Positions 8,989-17,948 of a DNA stretch of 64,000 nt are shown piece after piece. The translations under genes were made by a program, and so were the position numbers. Numbering within the stretch: the first letter of the stretch is position 1; each line of letters opens with the position of its first letter. The stretch is from Geobacter sp. OR-1 (GTDB lineage Bacteria > Desulfobacterota > Desulfuromonadia > Geobacterales > DSM-12255). The notes below the pieces were generated by a model. It was given only the letters and a program-made list of their open reading frames with translations. It was not told the origin of the DNA and searched no databases. The stretch spans positions 62,001-126,000 of the forward strand of contig NZ_BAZF01000008.1 in assembly GCF_000813145.1 (NCBI RefSeq), written 5' to 3'.

Positions 8989-9561
8989 ATGAGCCTGAAA
9001 GGGACAAAAACCGAGAAAAACCTGCTTGGGTCATTTGCCGGCGAAAGCCAGGCCCGTAACCGCTATACCTACTTTGCCGCCAAAGCCCGCAATGAAGGGC
9101 TAGTCCAGATCGCGGACATCTTCGAAGAGACCGCCAACCAGGAAAAAGAGCATGCCAAGCGGTTCTTCAAGTTTCTCGAAGGGGGGGACGTTGAAGTTAC
9201 TGCCTGCTTCCCGGCCGGGAAAATCGGGACCACGGCGGAAAACCTGCTGGCCGCCGCCGGCGGCGAGCACCATGAACACACAGTATTATACCCCGAGTTC
9301 GCAAGGATTGCCCGCCAGGAAGGGTTCAACAACGTTGCCGACGCCTTCGACGCGATCTCGATAGCTGAAAAGCAGCACGAGAAGCGGTACCGCGACCTGC
9401 TGGAGAATCTGGACAAAGGGCTGGTGTTCCACCGCGACGAGCCGGTGGTGTGGCGCTGCCGCAACTGCGGCTACCTGCACGAAGGGACCGATGCCCCGGA
9501 CAGCTGCCCGGCATGCGTGCATCCCAAGGCGCATTTTGAAATCCTCGGCGAAAACTGGTAA
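8989..9561 (+). CDS. rbr: Rubrerythrin
   Basis: A 190-residue cytoplasmic non-haem iron protein that reduces hydrogen peroxide in anaerobes. The N-terminal four-helix domain has the diiron ligands in GESQARNRYTYFA, EETANQEKEHAKR and ISIAEKQHEKRY; the C-terminal ~40 residues form a rubredoxin-like Fe(Cys)4 domain with two CxxC pairs (CRNCGY and CPAC). The start follows GGAGGAGACGAC. A hairpin terminator stands just downstream, before a convergent minus-strand gene. Its presence fits an anaerobic or microaerobic lifestyle. Confidence 0.95.
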   Translation: MSLKGTKTEKNLLGSFAGESQARNRYTYFAAKARNEGLVQIADIFEETANQEKEHAKRFFKFLEGGDVEVTACFPAGKIGTTAENLLAAAGGEHHEHTVLYPEFARIARQEGFNNVADAFDAISIAEKQHEKRYRDLLENLDKGLVFHRDEPVVWRCRNCGYLHEGTDAPDSCPACVHPKAHFEILGENW

Positions 9562-9602
9562 TTAGCAGCCATATTCGCGCGCTCATAGATAATTGACGCA
9601 AG

Positions 9603-9640
9603 AAAGGCCGTCCCAATCGGGGCGGCCTTTGCTGTTTCTT
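9603..9640 (+). terminator. Bidirectional-looking terminator after rubrerythrin
   Basis: A GC-rich inverted repeat (AAAGGCCG at 9603-9610 pairing with CGGCCTTT at 9623-9630, extended by CCC/GGG) is followed by a T-rich tail (GTTTCTTCT). It separates the convergent rubrerythrin and FabMG-like genes. Confidence 0.7.
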
Positions 9641-9654
9641 CTGGCTTTTTCCGG

Positions 9655-10959
9655 CTAATCTTTTGCCAGCCTCTTGGCAATTATGTCATGGTTCAGCCAC
9701 CAGACCGGCGCTTGCGGTTCCCAGGAGGAATCGAGCATCAGCTTGCCCACCCCGCGGAATACCGCGCCGGACAGTACGCTGCAGACGATCTCCTTCGGGT
9801 TGGCGTTCATGGCAATAAGTTCCGCGGAACGCGTCAACATGAACTCCATCTGCTCATTGGTGCTGTGGTGGGGCCAGGCAGAGATGGCGTCAAAAGGCTT
9901 CATTACCGGCGACGCCAGATAATCGTTCGCTCGCTCCAGCATCTTTTCCAGGGTCGCCCCTTCGGCAAGCAGCTTGTTGCAGGCGGCAGTTACCTCTGCA
10001 GCAACACCGGCCCCTTCCTTTTTCAGGGCCTCAAGAAGCGGATAGAGAGAGATTTCGACCCCGAGGAACAGGGCGCTGGAATTGGTCTGGATCTCCGGGC
10101 AGTTGTACACCGTTGCCTTGATACCTTTTGCCCAGGCAGCTGCGGCATGATCCTCCAACCGCATCTTGGCCCACCCCTGCAGGTAAGGGGTGTATGACTG
10201 CCATTTATAGGCCCCGTTGACCAGCACTTCGCAGCCATGGTAGCCGTAGGCGGCATAACTCACCTTACCCCCGGCCGACGCGACCTGGTCCCTGAGGGAA
10301 GCGGTCTCATCAATCAGGTAGGCCAGCGAGTCGGCAGTAACTTCGTTGAACGACCAGTCGCACAGCTTGCCGAGATCTGCCCCCCAGAAATCCGCGGATG
10401 ATAGGTATTTGTCACCCTGGCCCTTGAAGACCCGGTTAAGGAGCGGCATGAAAAGGCGCGCCCGCGGGATTCCACCGGCCATGGTGTGAACCAACAGCAT
10501 GTTGGCTCCTGCCGGGACCCGCTTCGCCAGCTCCGCAGCAACCGCAGCCAGATTTGCCCGCAGTCGCTTCGTCCCCGCAGCTCTCGACTCCTCCAGCGCG
10601 TTCAGGTCCAGCCGGATGGTACTCCATTCATCGGGCTTTGCCCCTTTCAACTGGTCCAGCGGGGTCAGGCCATTTGCTGCCGGCTCCATGTCGAATCCGG
10701 CCTCGAGCGGGATATTGATGATCTTTGCACCGAGCAGTTCCTCGGCAGCGGCAAGTTCGTCCTGGTTCAGGGGGCGGAGTGTGCCGTCGCTCTCCCGCCG
10801 GCCCACGGTGGTACCGATGATGGTCATCCCCAGGCGCCGGGCCTGCTCGACAATACCGTTGGCATAACCCCGGCCGAACAGCTCCCCGCAGAGCACCAGA
10901 ACGTCGCCCGCCTTGTAGCCCGCATCGGCAGGCAGATTTCTCATAGGATTGTAGTTCAT
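9655..10959 (-). CDS. Conserved protein, possible FabMG-type enoyl reductase family
   Basis: A 434-residue soluble protein without signal peptide or membrane segments. The N-terminal part (LVLCGELFGRGYANGIVEQARRLGMTIIGTTVGRR) looks like a Rossmann-type nucleotide-binding start, though it lacks a canonical GxGxxG. My recollection is that this family is annotated as 'enoyl ACP reductase FabMG family' after a triclosan-tolerant metagenomic enzyme; that assignment is from memory and not verifiable here. The ATG at 10959 follows GGAGGGAATGA. It is the last gene on this strand downstream of dnaB, separated by 93 bases. Because a complete FabI is encoded nearby, it need not be the main enoyl reductase. 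Confidence 0.6.
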   Translation of the reverse strand: MNYNPMRNLPADAGYKAGDVLVLCGELFGRGYANGIVEQARRLGMTIIGTTVGRRESDGTLRPLNQDELAAAEELLGAKIINIPLEAGFDMEPAANGLTPLDQLKGAKPDEWSTIRLDLNALEESRAAGTKRLRANLAAVAAELAKRVPAGANMLLVHTMAGGIPRARLFMPLLNRVFKGQGDKYLSSADFWGADLGKLCDWSFNEVTADSLAYLIDETASLRDQVASAGGKVSYAAYGYHGCEVLVNGAYKWQSYTPYLQGWAKMRLEDHAAAAWAKGIKATVYNCPEIQTNSSALFLGVEISLYPLLEALKKEGAGVAAEVTAACNKLLAEGATLEKMLERANDYLASPVMKPFDAISAWPHHSTNEQMEFMLTRSAELIAMNANPKEIVCSVLSGAVFRGVGKLMLDSSWEPQAPVWWLNHDIIAKRLAKD

Positions 10960-11052
10960 TCATTCCCTCCAAAAACTGTGAATTGCGAATAGTAAAAAGT
11001 GATAAAGGACTCAGAATCCGATTCACTCTTCACCCTTCACTATTCACTGATG

Positions 11053-12402
11053 TCAATACTCTTCCCGTCTGCTCAAATTCTCGAACCGGGTGTACTCCCC
11101 CCGGAACGCCAGATCGACCTTGCCGATCGGGCCGTTACGGTGTTTGCCGATGATGATCTCGGCCTTTCCCTTCAACTCTTCCTTCTCCTTCTCGTACACC
11201 TCTTCCCGGTAGACGAACATGACCAGGTCGGCATCCTGCTCGATGGCGCCGGATTCGCGCAGGTCGCTCATCATCGGCCGTTTGTCGGCGCGGTTTTCCA
11301 ATGCCCGGTTCAGCTGCGACAGCGCGATAACCGGCACTTCCAGCTCCTTTGCCAGGGCCTTGAGCGACCGGGAGATCTCCGAGATCTCCTGCTGGCGGGA
11401 CTCGGGGTTGGAGCTCCCCCGCATGAGCTGCAGGTAATCGACCATGATCAGCCCGATCTTGTGCTCAGCCACCAGCCGGCGCGACTTGGCCCGCATCTCC
11501 ATGACCGACAGCGCCGGGGTATCGTCGATGAAGATCCTGGCATCATGCAGCCATCCCGCCGCCCTGGTCAGCTTCGGCCAGTCGCTGTCAACCAGGTGGC
11601 CGGTCCGGAGCCGGTTGAGATCGACCCGTGCCAGCGAGCAGAGCAACCGCTCCACCAGCTGTTCCTTGCTCATTTCCAGGGAAAACACGACCACCGCCGC
11701 CTGTTTTTCCGCCTCTACCGCGGCATAGGATGCGACGTTGAGCGCAAAGGTAGTCTTACCCATGGACGGCCGGCCGGCAATGATTACCAGATCCCCCTTC
11801 TGCATCCCGGCGGTCATTTCATCGAGATCGACAAAGCCGGTCGGGACACCGGTAACATGCTCCTTTTTCTCGTACAGGTACTGGATGTTCTCGATGGCGC
11901 CCTTGAGCAGGTCGCTCACCTTGTAATACGGCGCCTTGATCCGGTGTTCGGATATCTGGAAGATCACCTGCTGGGCATTGTCGAGCAGCTCTTCGACGAC
12001 GACCTGGTCTTCGTACCCTTTGGAAACGATGTCGGTGGCAGCGGTTATCAGTTTCCGGACCACCCCTTTTTCCTTCACGATCTTGGAGTAGTAATGAATA
12101 TTCGCCGCGGTCGGGACAAAATCGACCAGCGTCGCCAGATAGGCGGCCCCGCCGACCTCTTCCAGCTCCCCCTTCTGCTTCAGGATCGAGGTCAGGGTGA
12201 TCAGATCGCACGGCTCGCCCCGCTCGTTCAGGTCGATCATTGCCCGGAGGATCTTGCGATGCGACTCCCGGTACAGGTCTTCCGGCACGAGCATTTCCAT
12301 GACGCGGTTGATCGCCTCGTTTTCCAGGAGTATCCCCCCCAGGATCGACATCTCCGCTTCAATGCTCTGGGGCGGCAGTTTGTGGATTTCGTTTACCGAC
12401 AT
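11053..12402 (-). CDS. dnaB: Replicative DNA helicase DnaB
   Basis: The hexameric helicase that unwinds DNA at the chromosomal replication fork. The 449-residue protein has the N-terminal primase-interaction domain (PPQSIEAEMSILGG), a linker, and a RecA-like ATPase with Walker A GRPSMGKTTFA (near residue 209), Walker B LIMVDYLQL and the C-terminal arginine-containing GKHRNGP motif. No intein or insertion interrupts it and length is typical. A 138-base gap separates it from recO upstream. Confidence 0.97.
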   Translation of the reverse strand: MSVNEIHKLPPQSIEAEMSILGGILLENEAINRVMEMLVPEDLYRESHRKILRAMIDLNERGEPCDLITLTSILKQKGELEEVGGAAYLATLVDFVPTAANIHYYSKIVKEKGVVRKLITAATDIVSKGYEDQVVVEELLDNAQQVIFQISEHRIKAPYYKVSDLLKGAIENIQYLYEKKEHVTGVPTGFVDLDEMTAGMQKGDLVIIAGRPSMGKTTFALNVASYAAVEAEKQAAVVVFSLEMSKEQLVERLLCSLARVDLNRLRTGHLVDSDWPKLTRAAGWLHDARIFIDDTPALSVMEMRAKSRRLVAEHKIGLIMVDYLQLMRGSSNPESRQQEISEISRSLKALAKELEVPVIALSQLNRALENRADKRPMMSDLRESGAIEQDADLVMFVYREEVYEKEKEELKGKAEIIIGKHRNGPIGKVDLAFRGEYTRFENLSRREEY

Positions 12403-12540
12403 AGTGAACCTGAAAACATCTGTTTTGAGTTACGCTCGGGAAAAACATCGCTGACCATCAGCAATGGACTTTTTGCGAAGCCATGCAGGGGCGTTACTAT
12501 ACTCCGGCCCAGTATTCCGGTCAACCGATTTGCCTGCGAC

Positions 12541-13299
12541 TCAACTGGGGAGTGAAGCGATCTGGTTATCCCCCAGTTCCCGAAGAAAGGCCAGGGACCG
12601 GAGCGGCTTTTCCAGATGGGATTCGATGGCATTGTCCAGAAGCGCTCCTGCTTCGTCAAGCGTTGCAGAAGAGAAGCTGAGCAGCCCGAACCGTCCGGTT
12701 TTGAGCGAACGGGAGAGGAGTTCCAGGGTTTCGGCCGAAATTTCCCGGCACGAAATCCCGCAGCGCCGGCAAACCACCTCTCCCCCGAAGATCCGACCGG
12801 CCCGCTCCGCACCTTCGCCGAGTAAAGAGCCGCAGCGGCTGCACTGATCAAGCTCCGGTCGGTAGCCGATGATATTGAGGAGGTTGATCTCGAAAAAGCG
12901 CCGGTCCGAAACAGTTGCCAGGCCGGCGTCAAGATGCGCCAGGTAGGCCGTCAGCAGCCGGAACAGCCTCTGGTTGGCCAGGCCTTCAGGGGAGAACGTG
13001 GCGATGAGATCGGAGGCATACGCCGCATGGGCAATCCGGTTGAGATCGCTTCGGATACCGGAGTGGATGGTAACGATGTCTGCTTCGAGCAGTTCGGACA
13101 ACGCGTTCCTGAACTTTACCTGGAGATTGAGCAGTGCAAACAGCTCCAGTGCCCCGCCAAAACGTTTGACGCTCCGCCTTGCCCCTCTGGCGATCCCTGA
13201 TATCCGGCCATGCTCAAGGGTAAAAAGTGTCACCAGCCGGTCGCTCTCCCGGTAATCGGCAAGATTAAGCACAACCCCCCGGCAGTTGCCAATCTCCAT
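12541..13299 (-). CDS. recO: DNA repair protein RecO
   Basis: RecO acts with RecR to load RecA on SSB-coated gapped DNA. The 252-residue protein shows an N-terminal OB-fold (VLNLADYRESDRLVTLFT), a helical middle and a zinc site with CSRCGSLL and CRRCG. Length is normal. Its ATG immediately abuts the stop of dfrA, so the two are translated as an operon, and dnaB follows downstream on the same strand. Confidence 0.93.
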   Translation of the reverse strand: MEIGNCRGVVLNLADYRESDRLVTLFTLEHGRISGIARGARRSVKRFGGALELFALLNLQVKFRNALSELLEADIVTIHSGIRSDLNRIAHAAYASDLIATFSPEGLANQRLFRLLTAYLAHLDAGLATVSDRRFFEINLLNIIGYRPELDQCSRCGSLLGEGAERAGRIFGGEVVCRRCGISCREISAETLELLSRSLKTGRFGLLSFSSATLDEAGALLDNAIESHLEKPLRSLAFLRELGDNQIASLPS

Positions 13300-13791
13300 C
13301 TATACCTTCCCGCGGCCGGACGACCGGCGCTCATAAGTCACCAGCAGGCACGGCGGATCGGCCGCAAGCTGTTCCCGGCTGATCTCGACGAATTCCACAG
13401 CCGGAATTTCGGGGAATTCGGCATCCCCATCCGGATCCAGGCCGACGAGGCTGATATAGAGTCGCTGGGCAAGCGGCAGAAACTCGCGGTAGATCTCGGC
13501 CCCGCCGGCAACGAAGAGCTCTTCGGATTCCGGGCACAGAGACAGCGCCTCTTCGATACTCCCGATGACCCGGCACCCCGGCACGCTATAGCCTGGCTGG
13601 CGGCTCAATATTATGCAGTTGCGCCCTGCCAGCGGTTTGCCGATGCTCTCAAAGGTCTTTCTCCCCATGACGAGGGTATGCCCCATGGTCAGCGCCCGGA
13701 AACGCCTGCGATCCTCGGGAATATCCCACGGAATCCCTCCTGCCCGGCCGATCACCCTGTTTCGCGCCACTGCCGCTATGATTGAAACCAT
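13300..13791 (-). CDS. dfrA: Dihydrofolate reductase
   Basis: Reduces dihydrofolate to tetrahydrofolate with NADPH. The 163-residue chain contains the hallmark N-terminus SIIAAVARNRVIGRAGGIPWDIPED, where the acidic catalytic residue follows WDIP, then MGRKTFESIGKPL and VAGGAEIYREFLPLAQRLY. It is compact and typical of chromosomal DHFR (folA-type). It is first in a tight operon with recO (no bases between stop and start). No thyA is adjacent. Confidence 0.95.
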   Translation of the reverse strand: MVSIIAAVARNRVIGRAGGIPWDIPEDRRRFRALTMGHTLVMGRKTFESIGKPLAGRNCIILSRQPGYSVPGCRVIGSIEEALSLCPESEELFVAGGAEIYREFLPLAQRLYISLVGLDPDGDAEFPEIPAVEFVEISREQLAADPPCLLVTYERRSSGRGKV

Positions 13792-13941
13792 CTTCGACCT
13801 CCGGACAATGGGACAAACTCTAGCCTAACTGCAGCAAAAGCGCAATCAATCGCAATACTGGCATCCGGGTACAATCATGGTAAAGTATTATCGCTAACAG
13901 TTACACCAACAGGTATAATCAATAACCCTTTGGAGCGTAGT

Positions 13942-14412
13942 ATGCCAAAGCCGTTACGCCATTTTCTCCTTCCGGCCACGATCTTCGCCAGCAGGGAGGA
14001 GTATCTGGTCACGACCGTCCTCGGATCGTGCGTGGCACTTTGCCTGTGGGACAAGCGGCTCATGGCCGGCGGAATAAACCATTTCATGCTCCCGGCCTGG
14101 ACCGGCGAAGGTGAGTCGAGCGCCAAGTACGGCGATATTGCCATTGAGAGGCTTCTTGGCATGCTGGCCGATCTGGGCTGCCGAAAAGAAAACCTTGTGG
14201 CAAAGATTTTCGGGGGATCGAGCATGATCAATGAGAACAGCGGCGCTTATGCCATAGGCGACCGGAACATGGAGCTGGCCGAACAGCTGATGCGACAGTA
14301 CGGCATTCCCGTGGTTGCCTCCGAAACGGGTGGGTGCAGCGGCAGACGGATCATTTTCAACACCCGTACCGGCGACGTCTACATGAAAAAATCGGCCAAA
14401 AGATCGAAATAA
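13942..14412 (+). CDS. cheD: Chemoreceptor glutamine deamidase CheD
   Basis: CheD deamidates glutamine residues in methyl-accepting chemotaxis proteins and in some species binds CheC. The 156-residue protein has the catalytic Cys30 (VLGSCVALCLWD), His47 (GGINHFMLP) and a Thr at 24/25 in the expected place. The ATG at 13942 is 6 bases after GGAG; a TTG at 13930 overlaps that site and is less likely. It stands alone between dfrA and mutS2 with no other che genes nearby, on the strand opposite to both. It ends 45 bases before the convergent end of mutS2. Confidence 0.93.
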   Translation: MPKPLRHFLLPATIFASREEYLVTTVLGSCVALCLWDKRLMAGGINHFMLPAWTGEGESSAKYGDIAIERLLGMLADLGCRKENLVAKIFGGSSMINENSGAYAIGDRNMELAEQLMRQYGIPVVASETGGCSGRRIIFNTRTGDVYMKKSAKRSK

Positions 14413-14457
14413 TCGATATTGATCGGCAACTCCCGCGCCACCGCGGCTCAAGTCCAT

Positions 14458-16815
14458 TTACCGCAGCATCACTACCGTGGCGCCGCCCCCGCCCTCGTAA
14501 GATTCACCATCACGGAAAGCCGAAACCAGCGGATGCCCCCGAAGATGCTCGCGCAGGCCACGCTTGAGAGCGCCGGTCCCCAGACCATGGATGACCCTTA
14601 CCTCGCCGTACCCCTCCAGAGAGGCGTGATTCAGGAACGGCTCCAGCTCTGTCACCGCCTCCTCGACCCGTTTTCCGATCAGGTTGATCTCCCTCGCGGC
14701 CTCGGGCGCATCGGTTTTCGTCCGGCGCGGCCGGCGGTCCCCGGTCTTATCTCTGCCAGATGCCGGGGAAAGGTCCGCCAGCGCCACCTCGATCTCCAGG
14801 TTGCCGGCCCTTACCCGGGCCCGTGCCTGGCGGCTATCCAGCTTGAGCACTGCGGCATCGCAACCTAGGGAGAGGACATGCACCCGGCTCCCTTCCCTGA
14901 TCTCCCCGGAGGCTACCGGTTTAGCGCCAGACAGGGCCTTCAGTTCCGTGGCGATCATCCGTTCCTTGTCGCGAAGCCGCTCGACAGCCGCAGCCTCGCG
15001 CCTTTCCCGACGGGCCTCTTCGAGGATCTGGTTCAGCTCCCGCCTGGTGGACTGAACCAGATCCTTTGCCTCGCGCCACCCCTTTTCCAGACTCGTGCGC
15101 CGCTTTTCCTCGATCTCGGCCAGAAGCAACCGCTGGTTTTCCTCGCGGACACGCAGGGCGGCCTCCCGGCTTGCTAACAGGTTCAACTTCCCTTCGTAGG
15201 CATCCCTCTGTTCTTTCAACTCCGCCAGCAGGGCGTGGAATTCGCTCCCGACCCGCCCGACCAGGGTCTGGGCATGATCGACCACATGGTCCGGGATACC
15301 GTAACGCCGCGCGGTCTCAATGGCATGCGACTCGCCCGGTTCCCCGACCTTGAGCCGGTACAGCGGCAGGAGGCTCTTCCGGTCAAACTCCATGGCCGCG
15401 TTCTGCATCCCGTCAAAGCGATGGACATAACCGACGATCTCGGTCAGATGCGTGGTGGCAAGGACCAAGCCGCCCCGTTCGTGGAGTTCCTTGAGCACGG
15501 CACAGGCCAGCGCCGCCCCTTGGACCGGTTCGGTGCCGGTACCCAGTTCATCCAGCAGCACCAGGGTCTTCGCATCGGCATTCCTGATGATTTCGGCAAT
15601 CCGGGAGAGATGCGCCGAAAAAGTGGACAGGCTCCTTTCAATGGCCTGTTCGTCGCCGATATCCACCTGCATGTCGGTCACGAACGGGAAGTGCGACAGC
15701 GAAGAGGCCGGGACCGGAATACCGGAAATCGCCATGAGCGTCAGCAGGCCGGCGGTCTTGATGGCAATGGTCTTGCCGCCGGTGTTCGGGCCGGTAATGA
15801 CCATGCTGCGGCAACCGGAATCGTTGCCGAGCGCCAGGTCGAGAGGCACGACTTCGGCCTCACCCCTTTCCCGCGCAAAGAGCAGCAACAGAGGATGACG
15901 TGCCCCTTCGAGTTTTATTGTTGGTCCGGCGCAGACCGTCGGCGTTTCGGCAGCGACGAGATCGGCAAACATGGCGATGGCGTTCAGCAGGTCGAGCCGC
16001 ACCAGGATCTCGAACTCCGCTTCAATCAAAGCCGCATCTTCCCTGATCCAGCCGCAGATCTCCCTCAGGATGCGGATCTGTTCCGCCTTCTCCTCCGCAG
16101 CCAGGTTTTCCAGCTCATTGGCCAGCCCGATGATCTCTATCGGCTCCATGAACGCGGTCTCGCCGGTATTGGACACGTCATGCACCACGCCGGGCACCAT
16201 CCCCTTGGAATCCATCCTGACCGGGATGACCCAGCGACCCGAGCGCTGGGTGATGAAGTCGTCCTGGAGAAATATGGCGACGCTCCTCTCGCGCACGATC
16301 TCCTCAAGCCGCTTCCGGATCCGGATTGTCAGGGTGCGCTTCCTCTCGCGCAACTCCTTCAGCAGCCGGGAAGCGCTGTCCAGCATGCTGCCGTCCCGAT
16401 CGATCGTCCTTTCGAGGGCTTCGAGGATCTCGGGAAAACCGGTCAGTCCCCCGGCCATCCCTTTCAACAGGGGGATATCCTCGCGGTACGAAAACTGGCG
16501 CGCCAGCGCGGACAGAATCCGGAACGGATTAATGAACAGCTGCAGGTCCAGGGGATTCAGAACGGCATCTGCCGGCCGGAGCAGTTCCAGCGGCTGGAGG
16601 ATATCGTCAAACTGCGCCAGTCGCAGGGAGATCCCCATCCCGCAGAGGTGGCGGATCTCTCCGACCAGCCCGAAACGGAGTTCGACCTCCTCCAGGGACA
16701 TCAAAGGGGCAATGGCAAGGATCTGCACCTTGGTCGTCTCGCAGTGCGCAAATTCGGCGATTCGTTCGAGCAGCTTGGTAAATTCGAGTTTCTTCAGGGT
16801 GTCAGTGCTTATCAT
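14458..16815 (-). CDS. mutS2: Endonuclease MutS2
   Basis: A MutS homologue lacking the mismatch-recognition domain; proposed roles are suppression of homologous recombination and rescue of collided ribosomes. The 785-residue protein has a MutS core and clamp domain, an ATPase with Walker A TGPNTGGKT (around residue 339) and DELGTGTEP, a long coiled coil (about residues 520-640) and a C-terminal Smr domain with VIHGLGTGALKRGLREHL, the nuclease signature. All key motifs are intact. Its start overlaps the end of the upstream ArfB-like gene by 14 bases, indicating coupling. Confidence 0.95.
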   Translation of the reverse strand: MISTDTLKKLEFTKLLERIAEFAHCETTKVQILAIAPLMSLEEVELRFGLVGEIRHLCGMGISLRLAQFDDILQPLELLRPADAVLNPLDLQLFINPFRILSALARQFSYREDIPLLKGMAGGLTGFPEILEALERTIDRDGSMLDSASRLLKELRERKRTLTIRIRKRLEEIVRERSVAIFLQDDFITQRSGRWVIPVRMDSKGMVPGVVHDVSNTGETAFMEPIEIIGLANELENLAAEEKAEQIRILREICGWIREDAALIEAEFEILVRLDLLNAIAMFADLVAAETPTVCAGPTIKLEGARHPLLLLFARERGEAEVVPLDLALGNDSGCRSMVITGPNTGGKTIAIKTAGLLTLMAISGIPVPASSLSHFPFVTDMQVDIGDEQAIERSLSTFSAHLSRIAEIIRNADAKTLVLLDELGTGTEPVQGAALACAVLKELHERGGLVLATTHLTEIVGYVHRFDGMQNAAMEFDRKSLLPLYRLKVGEPGESHAIETARRYGIPDHVVDHAQTLVGRVGSEFHALLAELKEQRDAYEGKLNLLASREAALRVREENQRLLLAEIEEKRRTSLEKGWREAKDLVQSTRRELNQILEEARRERREAAAVERLRDKERMIATELKALSGAKPVASGEIREGSRVHVLSLGCDAAVLKLDSRQARARVRAGNLEIEVALADLSPASGRDKTGDRRPRRTKTDAPEAAREINLIGKRVEEAVTELEPFLNHASLEGYGEVRVIHGLGTGALKRGLREHLRGHPLVSAFRDGESYEGGGGATVVMLR

Positions 16816-17185
16816 CTGGGGATGCCTCTGGGTTTGCGTATTTCTGGCGGGATTTGCGGTTTCTGGAGGCCTTCCGGCGCCGGAGCTTCTCCTGTTCCGA
16901 ACTTCTGGAGGTCGCTATTCCGGCCTTTTCAGCAAGCTTTTCCGCCAGCTCCCGCCGTGCCAGGAACCTGTTGATCGACTGGCTCCGGTCCCGCATGCAT
17001 TTCACTTCGATGCCGGTCGGCAGATGCTTCAGCTGGACGCAGGTGGCGCTCTTGTTAACATGCTGGCCGCCCGCGCCGGAGGAGCGGACAAACCGCTCCT
17101 CGATATCGGTCTCGACCAAGCCGACAGCAGCCATCAACTCAAGCAGTTTCCTGTTCTTCTCTTCACTGACGGCAAATGTCAACAC
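16802..17185 (-). CDS. ArfB-like peptidyl-tRNA hydrolase / release factor-like protein
   Basis: A 127-residue protein with a class I release-factor catalytic domain: VRSSGAGGQHVNKSATCVQLKH contains the GGQ motif that hydrolyses peptidyl-tRNA, followed by RDRSQSINR and a strongly basic tail (LRRRKASRNRKSRQK) like the ribosome-channel tail of ArfB. No codon-recognition domains are present. It probably rescues stalled ribosomes on truncated mRNA. The GTG at 17185 follows TAGGAG. It overlaps mutS2, which in other bacteria also has a ribosome-rescue role, so the pairing is functionally suggestive. It could instead be a release-factor-like family member distinct from ArfB. Confidence 0.85.
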   Translation of the reverse strand: MLTFAVSEEKNRKLLELMAAVGLVETDIEERFVRSSGAGGQHVNKSATCVQLKHLPTGIEVKCMRDRSQSINRFLARRELAEKLAEKAGIATSRSSEQEKLRRRKASRNRKSRQKYANPEASPDDKH

Positions 17186-17230
17186 TGGTAACCAACTCCT
17201 AGCTTTAATGCATTACGAACAGGGAAAACA

Positions 17231-17351
17231 GTTTGCGCTCAAAAATGACCGGATGCAAGGCGCCGAGAAGTGAGGAATGAGGCGTACAACGGTACGTCGC
17301 AATGACGAATGACGAGGGCAACGCCGCAGACGGGCGTTTTTCAGCGCAAAC
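17231..17351. repeat. 121-bp inverted-repeat element (dispersed extragenic repeat)
   Basis: The ends are imperfect inverted repeats: GTTTGCGCTCAAAAATG at the left and CGTTTTTCAGCGCAAAC at the right, matching at 15 of 17 positions. Inside are a small palindrome (CGTAC/GTACG) and two near-direct copies of TGAGGAATGAGG / TGACGAATGACG. It encodes no protein and ends exactly on the stop codon of the YaaR-family gene. From memory, closely similar sequences are scattered in intergenic regions of Geobacter genomes; copy number has not been checked here. Confidence 0.7.
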
Positions 17352-17803
17352 TAAAGCCTGAAACTCAGGACCAGCCCTTTGATCTGCTCAATCTTCGCCG
17401 CAATCTTGATCCGGTCCTTCTGTTCGCTGACGATCATCCGGTAGAGCGAGTCAGCATGGCTGTCGATGACACGGATCACCTCATGATAGGCTGGCGCGCC
17501 CGGAGTACCGCCGAGCAGCTCCACCTTGTAGGCCTCGGCCGTAACCTTTTTCGCCAACATGGCGAGAAGTTCCCGAAACGACTTGTAGTTGGCCATGCTC
17601 GGGTCACGCTCCAGGCTGTCTCCGGCCATGTCGATTTCCCTTTTCAGCTCTTCCAGTTCGACCGCCCGGTTGGTAAGCTTGTCCCCCATGCCGGTTAGGC
17701 TCGCCGCAAACAGGGAATTGCTGACCACTTCCCCTTTCCGGGAGCCGTCTTTCTGGGACTTTTTGGCCACATTTCTCGAAGGAAGCTTGTCGTCGATCCT
17801 CAT
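17351..17803 (-). CDS. YaaR-family (DUF327) protein
   Basis: A 150-residue soluble, mostly alpha-helical protein. The middle and C-terminal sequence (ANYKSFRELLAMLAKKVTAEAYKVE and HEVIRVIDSHADSLYRMI) matches my knowledge of the YaaR/DUF327 family, whose function is unsettled. The N-terminal 30 residues are basic and Ser-rich. The ATG at 17803 has AAGGGG six bases upstream; a longer in-frame reading would add 24 residues without support. The stop codon coincides with the edge of a 121-bp inverted-repeat element, which may serve as its 3' end. Neighbours give no functional clue. Confidence 0.75.
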   Translation of the reverse strand: MRIDDKLPSRNVAKKSQKDGSRKGEVVSNSLFAASLTGMGDKLTNRAVELEELKREIDMAGDSLERDPSMANYKSFRELLAMLAKKVTAEAYKVELLGGTPGAPAYHEVIRVIDSHADSLYRMIVSEQKDRIKIAAKIEQIKGLVLSFRL

Positions 17804-17948
17804 AATTAACCCCTTGGCGCCACCCGCATCTGCGGAACGCCTCGCACTGCCCGCCAATATTCTATTGTAAAACAATATTTCTGTTTACATCACAATCTTT
17901 TCTGTTATTCTAAGTAAAAATATTTACCAAGAATGAAAAGGTGATCTG

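Noticed and set aside
10999-12555. 518-codon open frame antisense to dnaB
   Set aside because: dnaB motifs are complete on the minus strand; the antisense product has no recognisable domain.
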